Origin: an uncultured Vicinamibacterales bacterium
Lineage (GTDB): Bacteria; Acidobacteriota; Vicinamibacteria; Vicinamibacterales; UBA8438
Direction: 5' to 3'
Length of the DNA stretch: 64,000 bases
Assembly (NCBI GenBank): GCA_958295905.1
Contig: OY282382.1
Coordinates: 4,198,910-4,262,909, forward strand
The notes under the pieces are model-generated. The model worked only from the letters and a program-made list of their open reading frames with translations. It was not told the DNA's origin and made no database searches. The position numbers and the translations under genes are program-made. This document shows, piece after piece, positions 28,046 to 37,427 of the stretch (position 1 is its first letter; each line of letters begins with the position of its first letter).

Positions 28046-29705
28046 ACCTCCTTGCCGAAGGCGGGCCGCCCTGCGGCGCAGACTCCCGCCGCTGCAGGAC
28101 CGGGGTCGTGGCCGGCGGCTCGCGCCGGTGCGTACCTTGTTCGTAGGCGTACCCCAGGCGCAGCAGCGCGGCCTCGGCGAACGGCCCCGCGAGAAACTCG
28201 AGACCGACCGGCAGCCCGTCATCGGTCAGGCCGGCCGGCACGGTCAGAGCCGGGAAACCGACCACCGGGCTCAGATACCGGTTGTTCCCCCGCGCGTAGG
28301 CGTCCTCGGTGTCCGGATTGGTCAGGACGTCCGGGGCGATGAGGGTCGTCTGGTGATCGAACGTCGCATAGACCAGCGCGTCCAGGTCCCGGTCCGCCAT
28401 CACCGAGAGAATCGTGCGCCGCAGGTGTTCCCGGGCGCGGAGAACCGGCAGATAGGCGTGATCGCCGGTCGACCGGCCCACCACGCCCATCAACCCCTTG
28501 GCCCGCCACGGGGTGACCCGTCCCGCCAGGAGGATGTCGCGCAACGTGCGGACCGGGGCCTCGGGCAGCGCGGCCAGATAGGCGTCCATCGCTTCTTCCG
28601 TCTCGAAGTTGTTCCGCACGTACGTCGCCTGCACCCGATCGAAGTCGGGGATCTCGACCGGGTCCAGCACCACCGCCCCGAGCCGCTGGAGATCCGCAAT
28701 CGCCCGATCCACGACCCGCCGCACCTGCCGGTAGTCGTCGGATTCGGGATCGGTCTTGGCGTCCATGGGCTCGCGGATCACGCCGATGCGGGCCCCGCGC
28801 AGGCCGTCGCGGTCGAGGCCGTCGGCGTAGGAACCGGGCGTGCGGCCGGCGGCGTAGGCGGTCACCGGATCGTTCGAGTCATAGCCGGCGATCGTGTCGA
28901 GGAGAATCGCGGCATCCCTGACCGTGCGGGTCATCGGCCCCAGCATATCGCTCGAGGGATTCGCGGGCATCATCCCGAATCGGCTGACCAGGGGCACCGT
29001 CGGCCGCAGGCCGACGAGGCTGTGGACGGCGGCCGGACCCCGGATGGAGCCGCCGGTGTCCTCCCCGATGCCCACCAGACCGAAGTTCGCGGCGATGCCG
29101 GCCCCGCTGCCCCCCGACGACCCGCTCGGGTTGCGGGTCGGGTCGTAGGCGTTCCGGATGATGCCGAAAGCCGACCCGACGTAGCGGGAGGCGAACTCCC
29201 CCATGGTCGTCTTGGCGAGGATGATCGCCCCCGCCTCCCGCATCCGGGTGACGATGGTGGCGTCGCGGCCCGACTGGAACCCGTCGAAGAGCGCGGAGCC
29301 GTAGGTCGTCGGCATGTCGCGGGTCTCGACCTGGTCCTTGAGGAGCACCGGGACGCAGTGCAGGACACCGACCCGGCCGGAGGCGGCGAAGGCGGCGTCG
29401 AGGGCGTCCGCCTCCTCCACCGCGAGGGGGTTGACGTACTGGATCGCGTTCAACGCGGGCCCTGCCTGGTCATAGGCCTCGATGCGGGCGAGGTAGCCCT
29501 CCACGAGATCGCGGCAGGTGGTCCGTCCCGCCGCGAAGGCGGCGTGCACCTCGTCGATGGTCGTCTCCATCAGCCGGAAGTCCTGCGCGCCGGAAACGCC
29601 GGCCGCCGACAGCGACAGCGCCAGGGCGATGGACGCCGGCCGTCCCCCGAGCGGGGATGCAGGGTTGCGGCACGCTGCGGACACCTCCGCGGTCGTTCGT
29701 GTCAC
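28041..29705 (-). CDS. Amidase-signature family hydrolase, secreted
   Basis: The 554-residue serine amidohydrolase has the Ser-cisSer-Lys triad. Lys123 lies in VLLKDQVE, cis-Ser196 in RNPSGSSGGS, and nucleophile Ser220 in GEDTGGSIRGPA. A signal-like hydrophobic segment (about 25-40) suggests export. The GTG at 29705 has AAGGAGA five bases upstream and is preferred over an ATG six codons earlier. The last ~20 residues (QRRESAPQGGPPSARRC) are encoded by repeat DNA and are not conserved. The natural substrate (amide of unknown type) cannot be predicted from sequence. Confidence 0.9.
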   Translation of the reverse strand: MTRTTAEVSAACRNPASPLGGRPASIALALSLSAAGVSGAQDFRLMETTIDEVHAAFAAGRTTCRDLVEGYLARIEAYDQAGPALNAIQYVNPLAVEEADALDAAFAASGRVGVLHCVPVLLKDQVETRDMPTTYGSALFDGFQSGRDATIVTRMREAGAIILAKTTMGEFASRYVGSAFGIIRNAYDPTRNPSGSSGGSGAGIAANFGLVGIGEDTGGSIRGPAAVHSLVGLRPTVPLVSRFGMMPANPSSDMLGPMTRTVRDAAILLDTIAGYDSNDPVTAYAAGRTPGSYADGLDRDGLRGARIGVIREPMDAKTDPESDDYRQVRRVVDRAIADLQRLGAVVLDPVEIPDFDRVQATYVRNNFETEEAMDAYLAALPEAPVRTLRDILLAGRVTPWRAKGLMGVVGRSTGDHAYLPVLRAREHLRRTILSVMADRDLDALVYATFDHQTTLIAPDVLTNPDTEDAYARGNNRYLSPVVGFPALTVPAGLTDDGLPVGLEFLAGPFAEAALLRLGYAYEQGTHRREPPATTPVLQRRESAPQGGPPSARRC

Positions 29706-29734
29706 TGGTTCTCCTTGAATCAAGTCGGGGGCGG

Positions 29735-29740
29735 ATTATA
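29735..29740 (-). promoter_or_regulatory. Possible -10 element for the amidase gene
   Basis: A perfect TATAAT (preceded by GGC) reads on the minus strand 30 bases before the amidase GTG. No good -35 hexamer lies 16-18 bases upstream, so the call rests on the -10 alone. Confidence 0.35.
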
Positions 29741-29899
29741 GCCCTACCTTGATGGGTCGCGCCCCGGCCGCGCCGGCTGCCGCGCAGATGGGCGATGAAC
29801 GTGCTACGCTGACCCTCCGGCTCTGCCGCGCGGATGCTGGAAGCGCAAGCGGACTGCGCCGCGGCCCGACGGGGGTCCACCGGCGGCTCCACGCAGCCC

Positions 29900-30298
29900 A
29901 TGTCCAACGAGATTGTCCTCGCCATCGTCGTCGCCGCCGCCATCGTCGGCATCTACCTGCTCCGGCACATCATCGTGCTGACCTTCCGCCTGCTCGTCCT
30001 CGCGGCCCTGGTGCTGGCGGCAATCTGGGTCTGGGAGCATCGCGGGGAGGTGATCGACGCGGCCCGGCCCTATCTCGGCGGCATCGGCGACCGCCTCGGG
30101 GAGCTGGCTCTGCCGGACCTGCCGGGTCTGCTGGATCTGCTGGAGCTCTTCTCGGACGACGACCCGAGCGCACCGGAGGACGCCGCCACGCCGGAGATCG
30201 CCGGCATCCCCGAAGAATCGGAAGCGTCCGATGTCCGCGAACCGCCTGAGCGCTTCGAAGAGGCGGACGGACCCGGGGACCCGCCCCCCCCGGAGTGA
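29900..30298 (+). CDS. Small membrane protein with acidic tail
   Basis: The 132-residue protein starts at ATG 29900 directly before a hydrophobic hairpin: EIVLAIVVAAAIVGIYLL and LTFRLLVLAALVLAAIWVW, residues about 4-47. A short amphipathic segment (LPDLPGLLDLLELF) and an acidic, Pro-rich disordered tail (SDDDPSAPEDAATPE..PPPPE) follow. I do not recognise a family. It is 74 bases upstream of the epoxide hydrolase gene and may share its transcript. Strong membrane pattern and composition support a real gene. Confidence 0.65.
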   Translation: MSNEIVLAIVVAAAIVGIYLLRHIIVLTFRLLVLAALVLAAIWVWEHRGEVIDAARPYLGGIGDRLGELALPDLPGLLDLLELFSDDDPSAPEDAATPEIAGIPEESEASDVREPPERFEEADGPGDPPPPE

Positions 30299-30371
30299 CC
30301 AGCGCCCGCCGATGGCGCGGCGAGGGGGTCATCGAGCACTGCGCACGAACCTGCACGGGATGGAGAACGCG

Positions 30372-31640
30372 ATGCCAGAACAGCAGATGGACCGACGGAC
30401 CCTTCTGAAGGCGATGGCCGCGGCGGGGGTCGCCGGCCCCTCCGCTGTCGGGGCGGCCCCGGCCCGGGCTGCGGGCGGCACGGCGGCGGCGCAGGCGGAC
30501 ATCGCTCCCTTCACCATCGAGGTCAGCGGCGAGGCGCTGGACGACCTCCACCGCCGGCTGGCGGCCGTTCGATGGCCGCCCGAGGCGCCGGGCGGGCCGT
30601 GGACCTACGGCACCGACCGCGCGTTTCTCGAAGCGCTGATCGCGTACTGGCGGGACGAGTACGATTGGCGCGCGCACGAGGCGGCCCTCAACACGTTCGA
30701 CCACTACACGACCGAGATCGAAGGCCAGCGGATCCATTTCGTCCACCAGCGGAGCGCCCGCGAGGGGGCGCTGCCCCTGCTGATGACCCACGGGTGGCCC
30801 GGCACCGTCTGGGAGATGCTGCCCTCGGTCCGCCGCCTCGCCGATCCCGCCGCCCACGGCGCCGACGCCGCCGACGGGTTCCACGTCGTGGCGCCCTCGA
30901 TCCCCGGCTTCGGCTTCTCGGGCGAGCCTCTCGAAGGCACCGACATCGCCCGCACCGCCGAGCTGTGGGTCGCCCTGATGGGCCGCCTCGGCTACGACCG
31001 GTTCGGCGCCTACGGCAGCGACTGGGGGGCCGGAGTCACCCGCGCTCTCGGCGCGGGGTACCCGGATCGGGTCACGGGCATCCACACCCCCGGCGCGCCG
31101 CCCCGAGCCCGCCGCCCGCCGGCCACCGAAGAGGAACGGGACTATCTCGCGCGCGCCGAGGCCTGGTCGGTCGACGAGACCGGGTACCAGCGCATCCAGG
31201 GCACCAAGCCCCAGACCCTGGCCTATGGACTGACCGACTCGCCGGTGGGGGTCGCCGCGTGGATCACCGAGAAGCTGCGGTCCTGGAGCGACTGCGGCGG
31301 CGACGTCGAGACCCGCTTCAGCAAAGACCAGATTCTCACTCTCGTCTCCATCTACTGGCACACCCGGACCATCGGCACCAGCGTGCGCTACTACTACGCC
31401 AACGGGCTCGGCAGCTCGCGCCCCCGGCGGGTCCCGCAGGGACCGGTGCAGATGCCGCAGGGCTACGCGCAGTTCGTGGGCATTCCGTCCCGGTCCGGAC
31501 CGCCCCGGTCCTTCGTGGAGGACGTGCCGGACAACGTCATCCACTGGTCGGTCTTCGACACCGGCGGGCACTTCCCCGCGATCGAGGAGCCGGATCTGCT
31601 GGCGCAGGACCTGCGCCGATTCTTCCGCACCCTGCGCTGA
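30372..31640 (+). CDS. Epoxide hydrolase (alpha/beta hydrolase with EHN domain), Tat-exported
   Basis: The 422-residue enzyme has an N-terminal twin-arginine signal (DRRTLLKAMAAAGVAG). An epoxide hydrolase N-terminal domain follows (about 45-150), then the alpha/beta core. The oxyanion motif HGWPG is at 140-144, the nucleophile Asp217 lies in GSDWGAGV, and the catalytic His sits in TGGHFPAIE near the C-terminus. It hydrolyses epoxides to diols through an ester intermediate. The ATG at 30372 has GGAG six bases upstream; another ATG four codons earlier is possible. A Tat signal on this family is uncommon. Confidence 0.9.
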   Translation: MPEQQMDRRTLLKAMAAAGVAGPSAVGAAPARAAGGTAAAQADIAPFTIEVSGEALDDLHRRLAAVRWPPEAPGGPWTYGTDRAFLEALIAYWRDEYDWRAHEAALNTFDHYTTEIEGQRIHFVHQRSAREGALPLLMTHGWPGTVWEMLPSVRRLADPAAHGADAADGFHVVAPSIPGFGFSGEPLEGTDIARTAELWVALMGRLGYDRFGAYGSDWGAGVTRALGAGYPDRVTGIHTPGAPPRARRPPATEEERDYLARAEAWSVDETGYQRIQGTKPQTLAYGLTDSPVGVAAWITEKLRSWSDCGGDVETRFSKDQILTLVSIYWHTRTIGTSVRYYYANGLGSSRPRRVPQGPVQMPQGYAQFVGIPSRSGPPRSFVEDVPDNVIHWSVFDTGGHFPAIEEPDLLAQDLRRFFRTLR

Positions 31641-31929
31641 CCGCCGCCGCGATCCGGAGGGATCAGAGCGGATCTCCGGACCCGGACGCGGCGTTGCCGG
31701 GATCGAGCCTTGCCGCGGTCCCCGCGATCGACCCGGCGACGGCGCTCAGCCGGAATACGTCGCGACCTCCGCGTGCGGGAAATCAACGCGGTCACCGGCT
31801 CGGCGAACCCCGGCTTCGGCATTGCGAACGTTCAGCGCCGGGGATCAACCTGCGCAGGCCGATGGCGACACTGCAGCATCGTCGGCGCGCGGGGGCGCCG
31901 CGAACGGCTCGGCGCGGGGCCGCCGGGCA

Positions 31930-32487
31930 TCACCGCCGCCCCCGCGCCGCGCGGGCGCACAGGCCGCCGGCCAGCAGGCCGAACAGATGGGCCTCCCAGG
32001 AGACCCGGTCATCGCGCGGCAGGACGCCCGCGATCATGCCGCCGTAGACGACCGCCACCAAGATCGCGACGGCGACGGACGACAGGCTGCGTTCGTAGTA
32101 GCCGCGGCCGACCAGGAAGCCGAAGTAGCCGAAGATCAAACCGCTCGCGCCGACGTGCGCCGCGTTCCGTCCGAACGTCCACAGGCCCAGGCCTCCGAGA
32201 ACGACGATGGCCAGCGTCGTCGTCACGTAGTAGGCCGCGCCGCGGATGGCCACCATGCCGCCGAGAATCAGCAGGGGAACCGTGTTGGCGGTCAGGTGGG
32301 CGAACGAGCCGTGCACCAGGGGCGCACCGAGAATGCCGGCGAGGCGGTCGAACCGGCGCGGGACGACGGCGAGGGCGTAGACGAGGCGCTCGTCCGCGAG
32401 CAGGCCGTAGAGGGACACCGCCCATACCAGGGCGGTAACGGCGCCCAGCGCGGCGGCCCGCGACTTCCAGGCGGACAAGTCAATCAC
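31930..32487 (-). CDS. Rhomboid-family intramembrane serine protease
   Basis: The 185-residue protein has about six membrane helices. It carries the rhomboid motifs HGSFAHLTANTVPLLILGG (residues about 59-77), the catalytic Ser115 in GASGLIFG and His167 in WEAHLFGLLAGG, the expected serine-histidine dyad. It cleaves substrates within membranes; its target is unknown. It is convergent with the epoxide hydrolase, and the 289-base gap (31641-31929) between them contains no gene I can support. Confidence 0.9.
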   Translation of the reverse strand: MIDLSAWKSRAAALGAVTALVWAVSLYGLLADERLVYALAVVPRRFDRLAGILGAPLVHGSFAHLTANTVPLLILGGMVAIRGAAYYVTTTLAIVVLGGLGLWTFGRNAAHVGASGLIFGYFGFLVGRGYYERSLSSVAVAILVAVVYGGMIAGVLPRDDRVSWEAHLFGLLAGGLCARAARGRR

Positions 32488-32687
32488 GAATCACGCCCCC
32501 GGGACGACCCCACGCGCATGGTTCCTCATTGCTGCTCACCGACCCGAAGAACGCCGCGTCGTCGACACCGATATATCGGGACGACCAGCGCCGGTCCAGG
32601 TAATCGTCCGCATTTTCGCACGAAAATCTCCGGCGCCGGCGCCACCAGCCCGGTCGACGCCGCGGAGACCCCTGCTATGATCTTCTG

Positions 32688-33698
32688 GTGGCGGATGCAC
32701 CCGACCTGAACGATCAGCCTCACTCCGCGCGCCGCACCGACACGGCCATGTCCAACATCGGCGTGACGGTACCGGCCGCCCGCGCCGACGATCCCCCCCT
32801 CGAGAATCTCCGGTTCCCCGGATGCCGCCCGCTGCCGCTGCTGCGCGACCGGTTCGACGACTTCGACGACCGGCTCGAACACTGGGACGCGGGGTCCGAG
32901 ACCGTATGGGTGGTGGCCGAAACGCCGGGCGGCATCCATGAAGGCACGTCCCGGCGGCTGCCGCAACTCGCGGAGCGGGTCGCCCTGGTGCGCGGCGCGC
33001 CGATCGTGGCCCTCGGCGCGGTGGGGCTGGTGGAGCGCGACGCCGCCGGCGCCCCCGTCCGCGCGATGCAGGCCGACGAGACCCTGTATCTGCATCCCGA
33101 TCGAGCGGTTCTGCCCGAAGGGTCCCTGACCATCGGCGAGCACGACCTGCCCGACGTGGCGCTCGAGGTGGACTACACCACCGACATCCGCCCCGGCAAG
33201 CTGCGGGTGTACGAGAGATGGGGTTTCCCGGAGCTGTGGACGGTGACGCCGGAGGGCGCGAGCCGGCGGCGGCCGGCCGGGGTCGCGATCTACCGCCTCA
33301 CCTCCGGACGGTACCGCCCCGCCGCGGCCAGCACCGCCCTGCCCGGATGGACGGCGGCAGAGATCCACGCGGCCCTGACGGAGCGGGTTCCGTCGGCGCG
33401 GACCGACCGCGTGCTCGAACGGGTGGGCCGCGCGCTCGGCGCCCGGGACGGCACGCAGGCCGACGACACCCCGCTCATCCGCGCACTCAACGAGCAAGCT
33501 TACACGGCGGGCCGCAACGCCGAACTCGTCGCCACCGTGGACAGTGTGCTCCAGGCGCGCGGCATCCGACTGGCGGAGCCGCTGCCGGCCGGACCGGCGC
33601 CTTTCGGCGGCGCCCCCCGGGATGACGTGACGGCGGCGGCCGTCGCCTGCGTGGACGAAGCGGACTTCTGGCGTCGGCTCGGCGTCGCGCGCCGCTGA
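32688..33698 (+). CDS. Uma2-family (DUF820) putative endonuclease
   Basis: The 336-residue protein contains a Uma2-type PD-(D/E)xK-like domain near residues 150-190: DLPDVALEVDYTTDIRPGKLRVYERWGFPELWTV, with the Asp and Glu-x-Lys positions recognisable. These widespread proteins are predicted nucleases of uncertain role. The extra N-terminal and C-terminal regions (to residue 336) are longer than most members (about 190 residues). Start is uncertain: GTG at 32688 or ATG at 32748. A weak TATGAT at 32676-32681 would serve as -10. Confidence 0.75.
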   Translation: MADAPDLNDQPHSARRTDTAMSNIGVTVPAARADDPPLENLRFPGCRPLPLLRDRFDDFDDRLEHWDAGSETVWVVAETPGGIHEGTSRRLPQLAERVALVRGAPIVALGAVGLVERDAAGAPVRAMQADETLYLHPDRAVLPEGSLTIGEHDLPDVALEVDYTTDIRPGKLRVYERWGFPELWTVTPEGASRRRPAGVAIYRLTSGRYRPAAASTALPGWTAAEIHAALTERVPSARTDRVLERVGRALGARDGTQADDTPLIRALNEQAYTAGRNAELVATVDSVLQARGIRLAEPLPAGPAPFGGAPRDDVTAAAVACVDEADFWRRLGVARR

Positions 33699-34087
33699 CG
33701 GACCCCTGTGCCTCACCGCCGTCGCGAGTTGCGAACCGCCGACCCGATGGCGGGCGGCCATGGACAACCGCTCGCCAGCACCATGATAGGATCACCTTCG
33801 CCGCCGGGCGTGTCCATCCCGCCCGATGAAAGGGACTCGGACCCCACGCAGAGTATGCGCTTGCCGTTCGCCGTGGACAGCCTTGCGTGCGCCCGCGCCG
33901 CGATCATGCCATTCCGTCGTGCACGGCGGCAGCCATGGCAGTCGAAAAAGGTGTGGACGCTCCCGACACGGGCGGCCGCCGGCACTATGGCAGCAAGCCT
34001 GAAGCGGCCCGACCGACACGAGCAGTTGACGACGGCGACACCGACGCGGGATTCTGAAGACGACTCCCACGACAGCGACGACACCGA
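33699..34087. other. Gap without a supported gene
   Basis: Several open frames span this region on both strands but none has consistent features. It is less GC-rich than the neighbouring Uma2 gene. Confidence 0.45.
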
Positions 34088-34351
34088 ATGAGCGATTTTC
34101 AGCACGAGGACGATATGCGGCACTGGGTGAGCGGGTGCTTCGCTGCCGCAGCGCTCCGCGCAGCGGTTCCGATTCACGCGCAATCGCAATGGACCTTGCG
34201 CCGGGGTGCGCCGGCCGGCGCTGAGGTGGTCGAGATCGATCTGCTGCCCATCGCGGTGGCCGCGTTCCAGGTGGTTGCCGTCATCGGCATCCTCGTTCTC
34301 GCGTACCTGCTCCTCAGGAGGCGTGGCGCGGGCGGAACCGACCGTCCTTGA
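34088..34351 (+). CDS. Small membrane protein, putative
   Basis: The 87-residue frame (ATG 34088; an ATG at 34115 is nine codons downstream) has a signal-like N-terminal segment (CFAAAALRAAVPIHAQS). A single transmembrane helix (LPIAVAAFQVVAVIGILVLAYLLLRRR) is followed by a short basic tail. The two hydrophobic segments in the right order favour a genuine secreted or bitopic protein. The family is unrecognised. Confidence 0.5.
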   Translation: MSDFQHEDDMRHWVSGCFAAAALRAAVPIHAQSQWTLRRGAPAGAEVVEIDLLPIAVAAFQVVAVIGILVLAYLLLRRRGAGGTDRP

Positions 34352-34590
34352 GCGCCTTCAGCGGGGCGTGCGACATCGGGTCACGCGCGAGCATGACGTC
34401 CGACCCGGGACCGGCGTCCTCAGCGATCATTCTGCCGGACATGGAAGGTTCAAGCCGCCTTCATTTTGAAAGTCTGTGGGACAGCAGTGAGCGGGCGCAA
34501 GCCTGCGCTCCTGGGCGCTCGGTGAGGACCTCCGCCGCGTGGTGAAGGCGGGGAGCAGGGATCTGGGTGGCCCAATCAGGAGGCGAGAGG

Positions 34591-34779
34591 ATGACACAGG
34601 GCACACCGGGGGAGTGGGACAGGATCATCAAGAACCGCAAGCTGTTTTTCGCCGCTGAGCGGGCACTCGTCAAGGCGAGCGCGGAGTACGAAAAAGCACG
34701 GGTGGAGTACGAACGAGCGTGCACCCAAGTTGGGGTGACTCCCCACTACGCACCGGGACACCTTGACACCGTGCCGTAG
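34591..34779 (+). CDS. Small charged helical protein
   Basis: A 62-residue frame starting at ATG 34591, with an AGGAGG ribosome site at 34579-34584, seven bases upstream of the ATG. The sequence is dominated by an amphipathic helix (KNRKLFFAAERALVKASAEY, EKARVEYERACTQ), suggesting a coiled coil. There is no recognised family. The strong ribosome site favours a real small gene. Confidence 0.55.
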   Translation: MTQGTPGEWDRIIKNRKLFFAAERALVKASAEYEKARVEYERACTQVGVTPHYAPGHLDTVP

Positions 34780-34782
34780 CGG

Positions 34783-34935
34783 CCCGTGGCGAACCCCGCG
34801 TCGCACCGAGAGCGGCGGGGGCGCCAGCGGGCTGAAGAGCGCCTGTGCCTGACAAGGCGTGGGGAGGGCGCCCGGTGCTGTGAAAACATGTCCCGACGTT
34901 TCGTGGCGTTGGAGTGATCGGCGTCCCCGATCGCG
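34783..34935 (+). repeat. Interspersed repeat B, reference copy
   Basis: It begins GGCCCGTGGCGAACCCCGCG and ends near GATCGGCGTCCCCGATC. An inverted copy lies at about 560-745, and its first ~95 bases recur at 37162-37255. The remaining sequence to 35193 contains no gene I can support. Confidence 0.65.
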
Positions 34936-35193
34936 GCGTATGAGTCAAGCCCCGCGGCGACCGTGCGCGTTTACCCCGTTTGCGTTCCTTGTTCTGAATC
35001 GGCTTGATGCGGACGAAAGCACCGTCTGTGGACGGACCGAGCCCCGCGGCGCCCCCCCGCGCTGTTCACCGAGGAAACGAGGCCGCCGGCCGTACGGGCC
35101 ATTCGAGCACCCGTGGCCGCACGAGTCGGTGCTTGATACCCACCATGACCGCTTGGCGGCGGACTCGGGCTGGCGGCAGAGGCGCCGGGTGCC

Positions 35194-36120
35194 GTGGTGA
35201 CCCCGCTGTTTCCGATCGAGTCCATTGAACCGGTTACCCCCAAGGGGCAGGGCGACCACGCGCCCCAGTACCTCCGTCTCGATGCGGAAGTAGACGGTGA
35301 ACTCCCTGCTCTGCCGGCCGCCACACTGATCCGCGGAAGAGCCTCGGATGCGCTCGACCTGCTGCCCGCCGAGAGCGTGCGTACGGTCGTTACGTCCCCA
35401 CCGTACTGGTCGCTGCGCGACTACGACGTCGGCGACCCGTTCGGACGGAACGACACCCTGCACGACTACGTAGCAAGCATCGTCGCCGACTTCCGCAAGC
35501 TCCGGCGTGTGCTGAAGGGCGACGGCACGGTATGGCTGAACATCGGCGATGCGTACACGTCCGGGAATCGCCGCTACCGGGCGCCGGACCGGAAGAACCG
35601 GGCGCGCGCGATGTCGGTCCGGCCCCGGACGCCGCGCGGACTCAAGCCCAAGGACCTGATCGGGCTGCCCTGGCGCGTCGCGTTCGCGCTGCAGGACGAC
35701 GGGTGGTGGGTACGGTCAGAGGTGATCTGGCACAAGCCGAACGCGCACCCGGAGTCAGTCGCCGACCGACCGACCAAGGCCCACGAAACGGTCTTTCTGC
35801 TGTCGAAGGACCAGGATTACCGTTACGACGTCAACGCCGTCCGCGGGGCCAACGACCGGCGCTTGAGAACGGTATGGGACATTCCGACCAGCCCGCGCCG
35901 ACGCCATCAGATCCCCGGTGATGATCACCCCGCGCCGATGCCAATCAACTTGGCCCATCGCTGCGTCACGCTCACGAGCGAACCGGGCGATGTGGTGCTG
36001 GATCCGTACGCCGGCTCCGGCACCACCCTGCTCGCGGCCGCGCAACTGCGACGGCGGTGGGTCGGTATCGAGCTCAAAGCGGAATTCGTGCGTCTGATCG
36101 AGCGTCGCATGAGCCGATGA
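35194..36120 (+). CDS. DNA methyltransferase, N4-cytosine type, of a restriction-modification system
   Basis: The 308-residue beta-class enzyme has its catalytic motif IV first: TSPPYWSLRDY near residues 67-77. SPPYW favours N4-cytosine methylation. The SAM-binding motif I (DPYAGSGTTLLAA) is C-terminal, near 270, with VGIELK following. The PKDLIGLPWRVAFALQDDGWW stretch is typical. The GTG at 35194 is the first start in frame. The stop overlaps the ATG of the restriction endonuclease gene (ATGA), confirming a cognate pair. Recognition sequence cannot be predicted. Confidence 0.92.
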   Translation: MVTPLFPIESIEPVTPKGQGDHAPQYLRLDAEVDGELPALPAATLIRGRASDALDLLPAESVRTVVTSPPYWSLRDYDVGDPFGRNDTLHDYVASIVADFRKLRRVLKGDGTVWLNIGDAYTSGNRRYRAPDRKNRARAMSVRPRTPRGLKPKDLIGLPWRVAFALQDDGWWVRSEVIWHKPNAHPESVADRPTKAHETVFLLSKDQDYRYDVNAVRGANDRRLRTVWDIPTSPRRRHQIPGDDHPAPMPINLAHRCVTLTSEPGDVVLDPYAGSGTTLLAAAQLRRRWVGIELKAEFVRLIERRMSR

Positions 36121-36929
36121 ACGATCGCGACAGCCTCAAGGCGCGCATCGACACCTTGTCCGCGATGGCCGTGCGGTTCGTTGCGAGGCTCGTTGATTCG
36201 CTGTCCGAGGCGCCCACGCCGAACACCGTCGCACCGACATGGTTGACCCGACATCCGGTAATGGATCGAGTACTTCTACTTCGGGCCCGCGATCTCGGCG
36301 CACCACGGCACGACGATCGAACCTCTCGGATTGACGAGTTTCGAAACCGTGTTTCGCAACGCGTGCGAAGCCTTGGATTGGTCGATTGACGCGCCCGGAT
36401 CGGCAACGCGACGATTCGTGGACCTGACGCTCACGCCGGCCGACGGAACGGCGCGGAGACTGTCGCTGAAATCGACCGCCGCCAGAAACCTCTCTGAGCG
36501 TACCGCCCACATCTCGAAGCTGACGGAAGCCGCATGGATTCAAGACGTGAGGAGTGCCAGAGCACGCCGCCAGCACACGCTGAAACTGTTCAGGGAGTAT
36601 CGTGCCGCGGTGGACGCGATCATTATGCTCAGAGCGTTCCGCGAACCGGACACGGTTCCGAACCGCTATCAACTCATCGAGATTCCCAGCGACTTGTTCA
36701 AATCTCTGGAGGACGCGCCGGAATCGGTATTCGCGGCCGACGGTCCGGTGCTCGACTGCGCCTACCGGGGGCTTTCTTCGGCGGCCCAAGTGTCGATTGA
36801 TCGGTCGGACGCCAAATCACGATCCGTCGCATCGACCCTGCCGCCTGCACGATCCACGTGGAATGGGGTCTGGTCCAGTCTACCGCCGAATCGACCGTTT
36901 CTCCGGCTCGTCCGGGCCAAGCTGGGTGA
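36117..36929 (+). pseudogene. Type II restriction endonuclease, interrupted by two frameshifts
   Basis: An ATG at 36117 starts MNDRDSLKARIDTLSAM and runs to TWLTRHPV near 36262. Coding sense then continues in the +1 frame as WIEYFYFGPAISAHHGTTIE and PLGLTSFETVFRNACEALDW, with a likely active-site segment RRFVDLTL..RLSLKSTAA of the PD-(D/E)xK kind. Near 36812 an A seems lost from an A-run, and sense resumes as ITIRRIDPAACTIHVEWGLV, ending at TGA 36927-36929. About 270 residues would be encoded if both shifts were corrected. Either the nuclease is dead or these are sequencing errors. Confidence 0.75.
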
Positions 36930-37427
36930 TTGGCGATCCCGGTGGCAATCCTGGTTTGATCCCGGCCGCGATTCTGGCGCACGACCACGGATCGGCGGCA
37001 CGGTCGAGCCAGCCGTACCACACGTCCTCCGCGCGCGCGGCTGCTCGATGTAGTCGACGAGGTTTTTTTCAGGCCGAGCCCCGCCGGACCGGCGGCGCCG
37101 CCCGTCCGGCATCGCCGGTCCGGCTTCACGCTGTCTCGAACGCGTGGTATCGTCAATGCTTGGCAGCCCGTGGCGAACCCCGCGTCGCCCCGAGAGCAGC
37201 GAGGACGCCAGCGGGCTGAAGAACGCCCGTGCCTGACAAGGCGTGAGTAGGCAACCGACGAACAACGCAGTCAGGCGGGATGCATCGCCGCTCGACGGCA
37301 GCAGGGACTTTCCGCCTCGGGCGGTTGGGCGCAGGTGGCGAACCGCCTGTTGCGCCGAGACCTGCGTTCCCAAGGCGGCCCGCCGAACGGGCCGCGCTCG
37401 ACCGACCACTGACAACTGGAGATCGCC
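36930..37427. repeat. Gap with a partial copy of interspersed repeat B (37162-37255)
   Basis: No gene is supported. 37162-37255 (GCCCGTGGCGAACCCCGCGT through the TGCCTGACAAGGCGTGAG segment) matches 34783-34875 closely. The region otherwise looks like unconstrained sequence up to the PQQ dehydrogenase. Confidence 0.6.

Noticed and set aside
33708-34091. A 127-codon plus-strand frame as a gene
   Set aside because: No hydrophobic or domain pattern, biased composition and no ribosome site.
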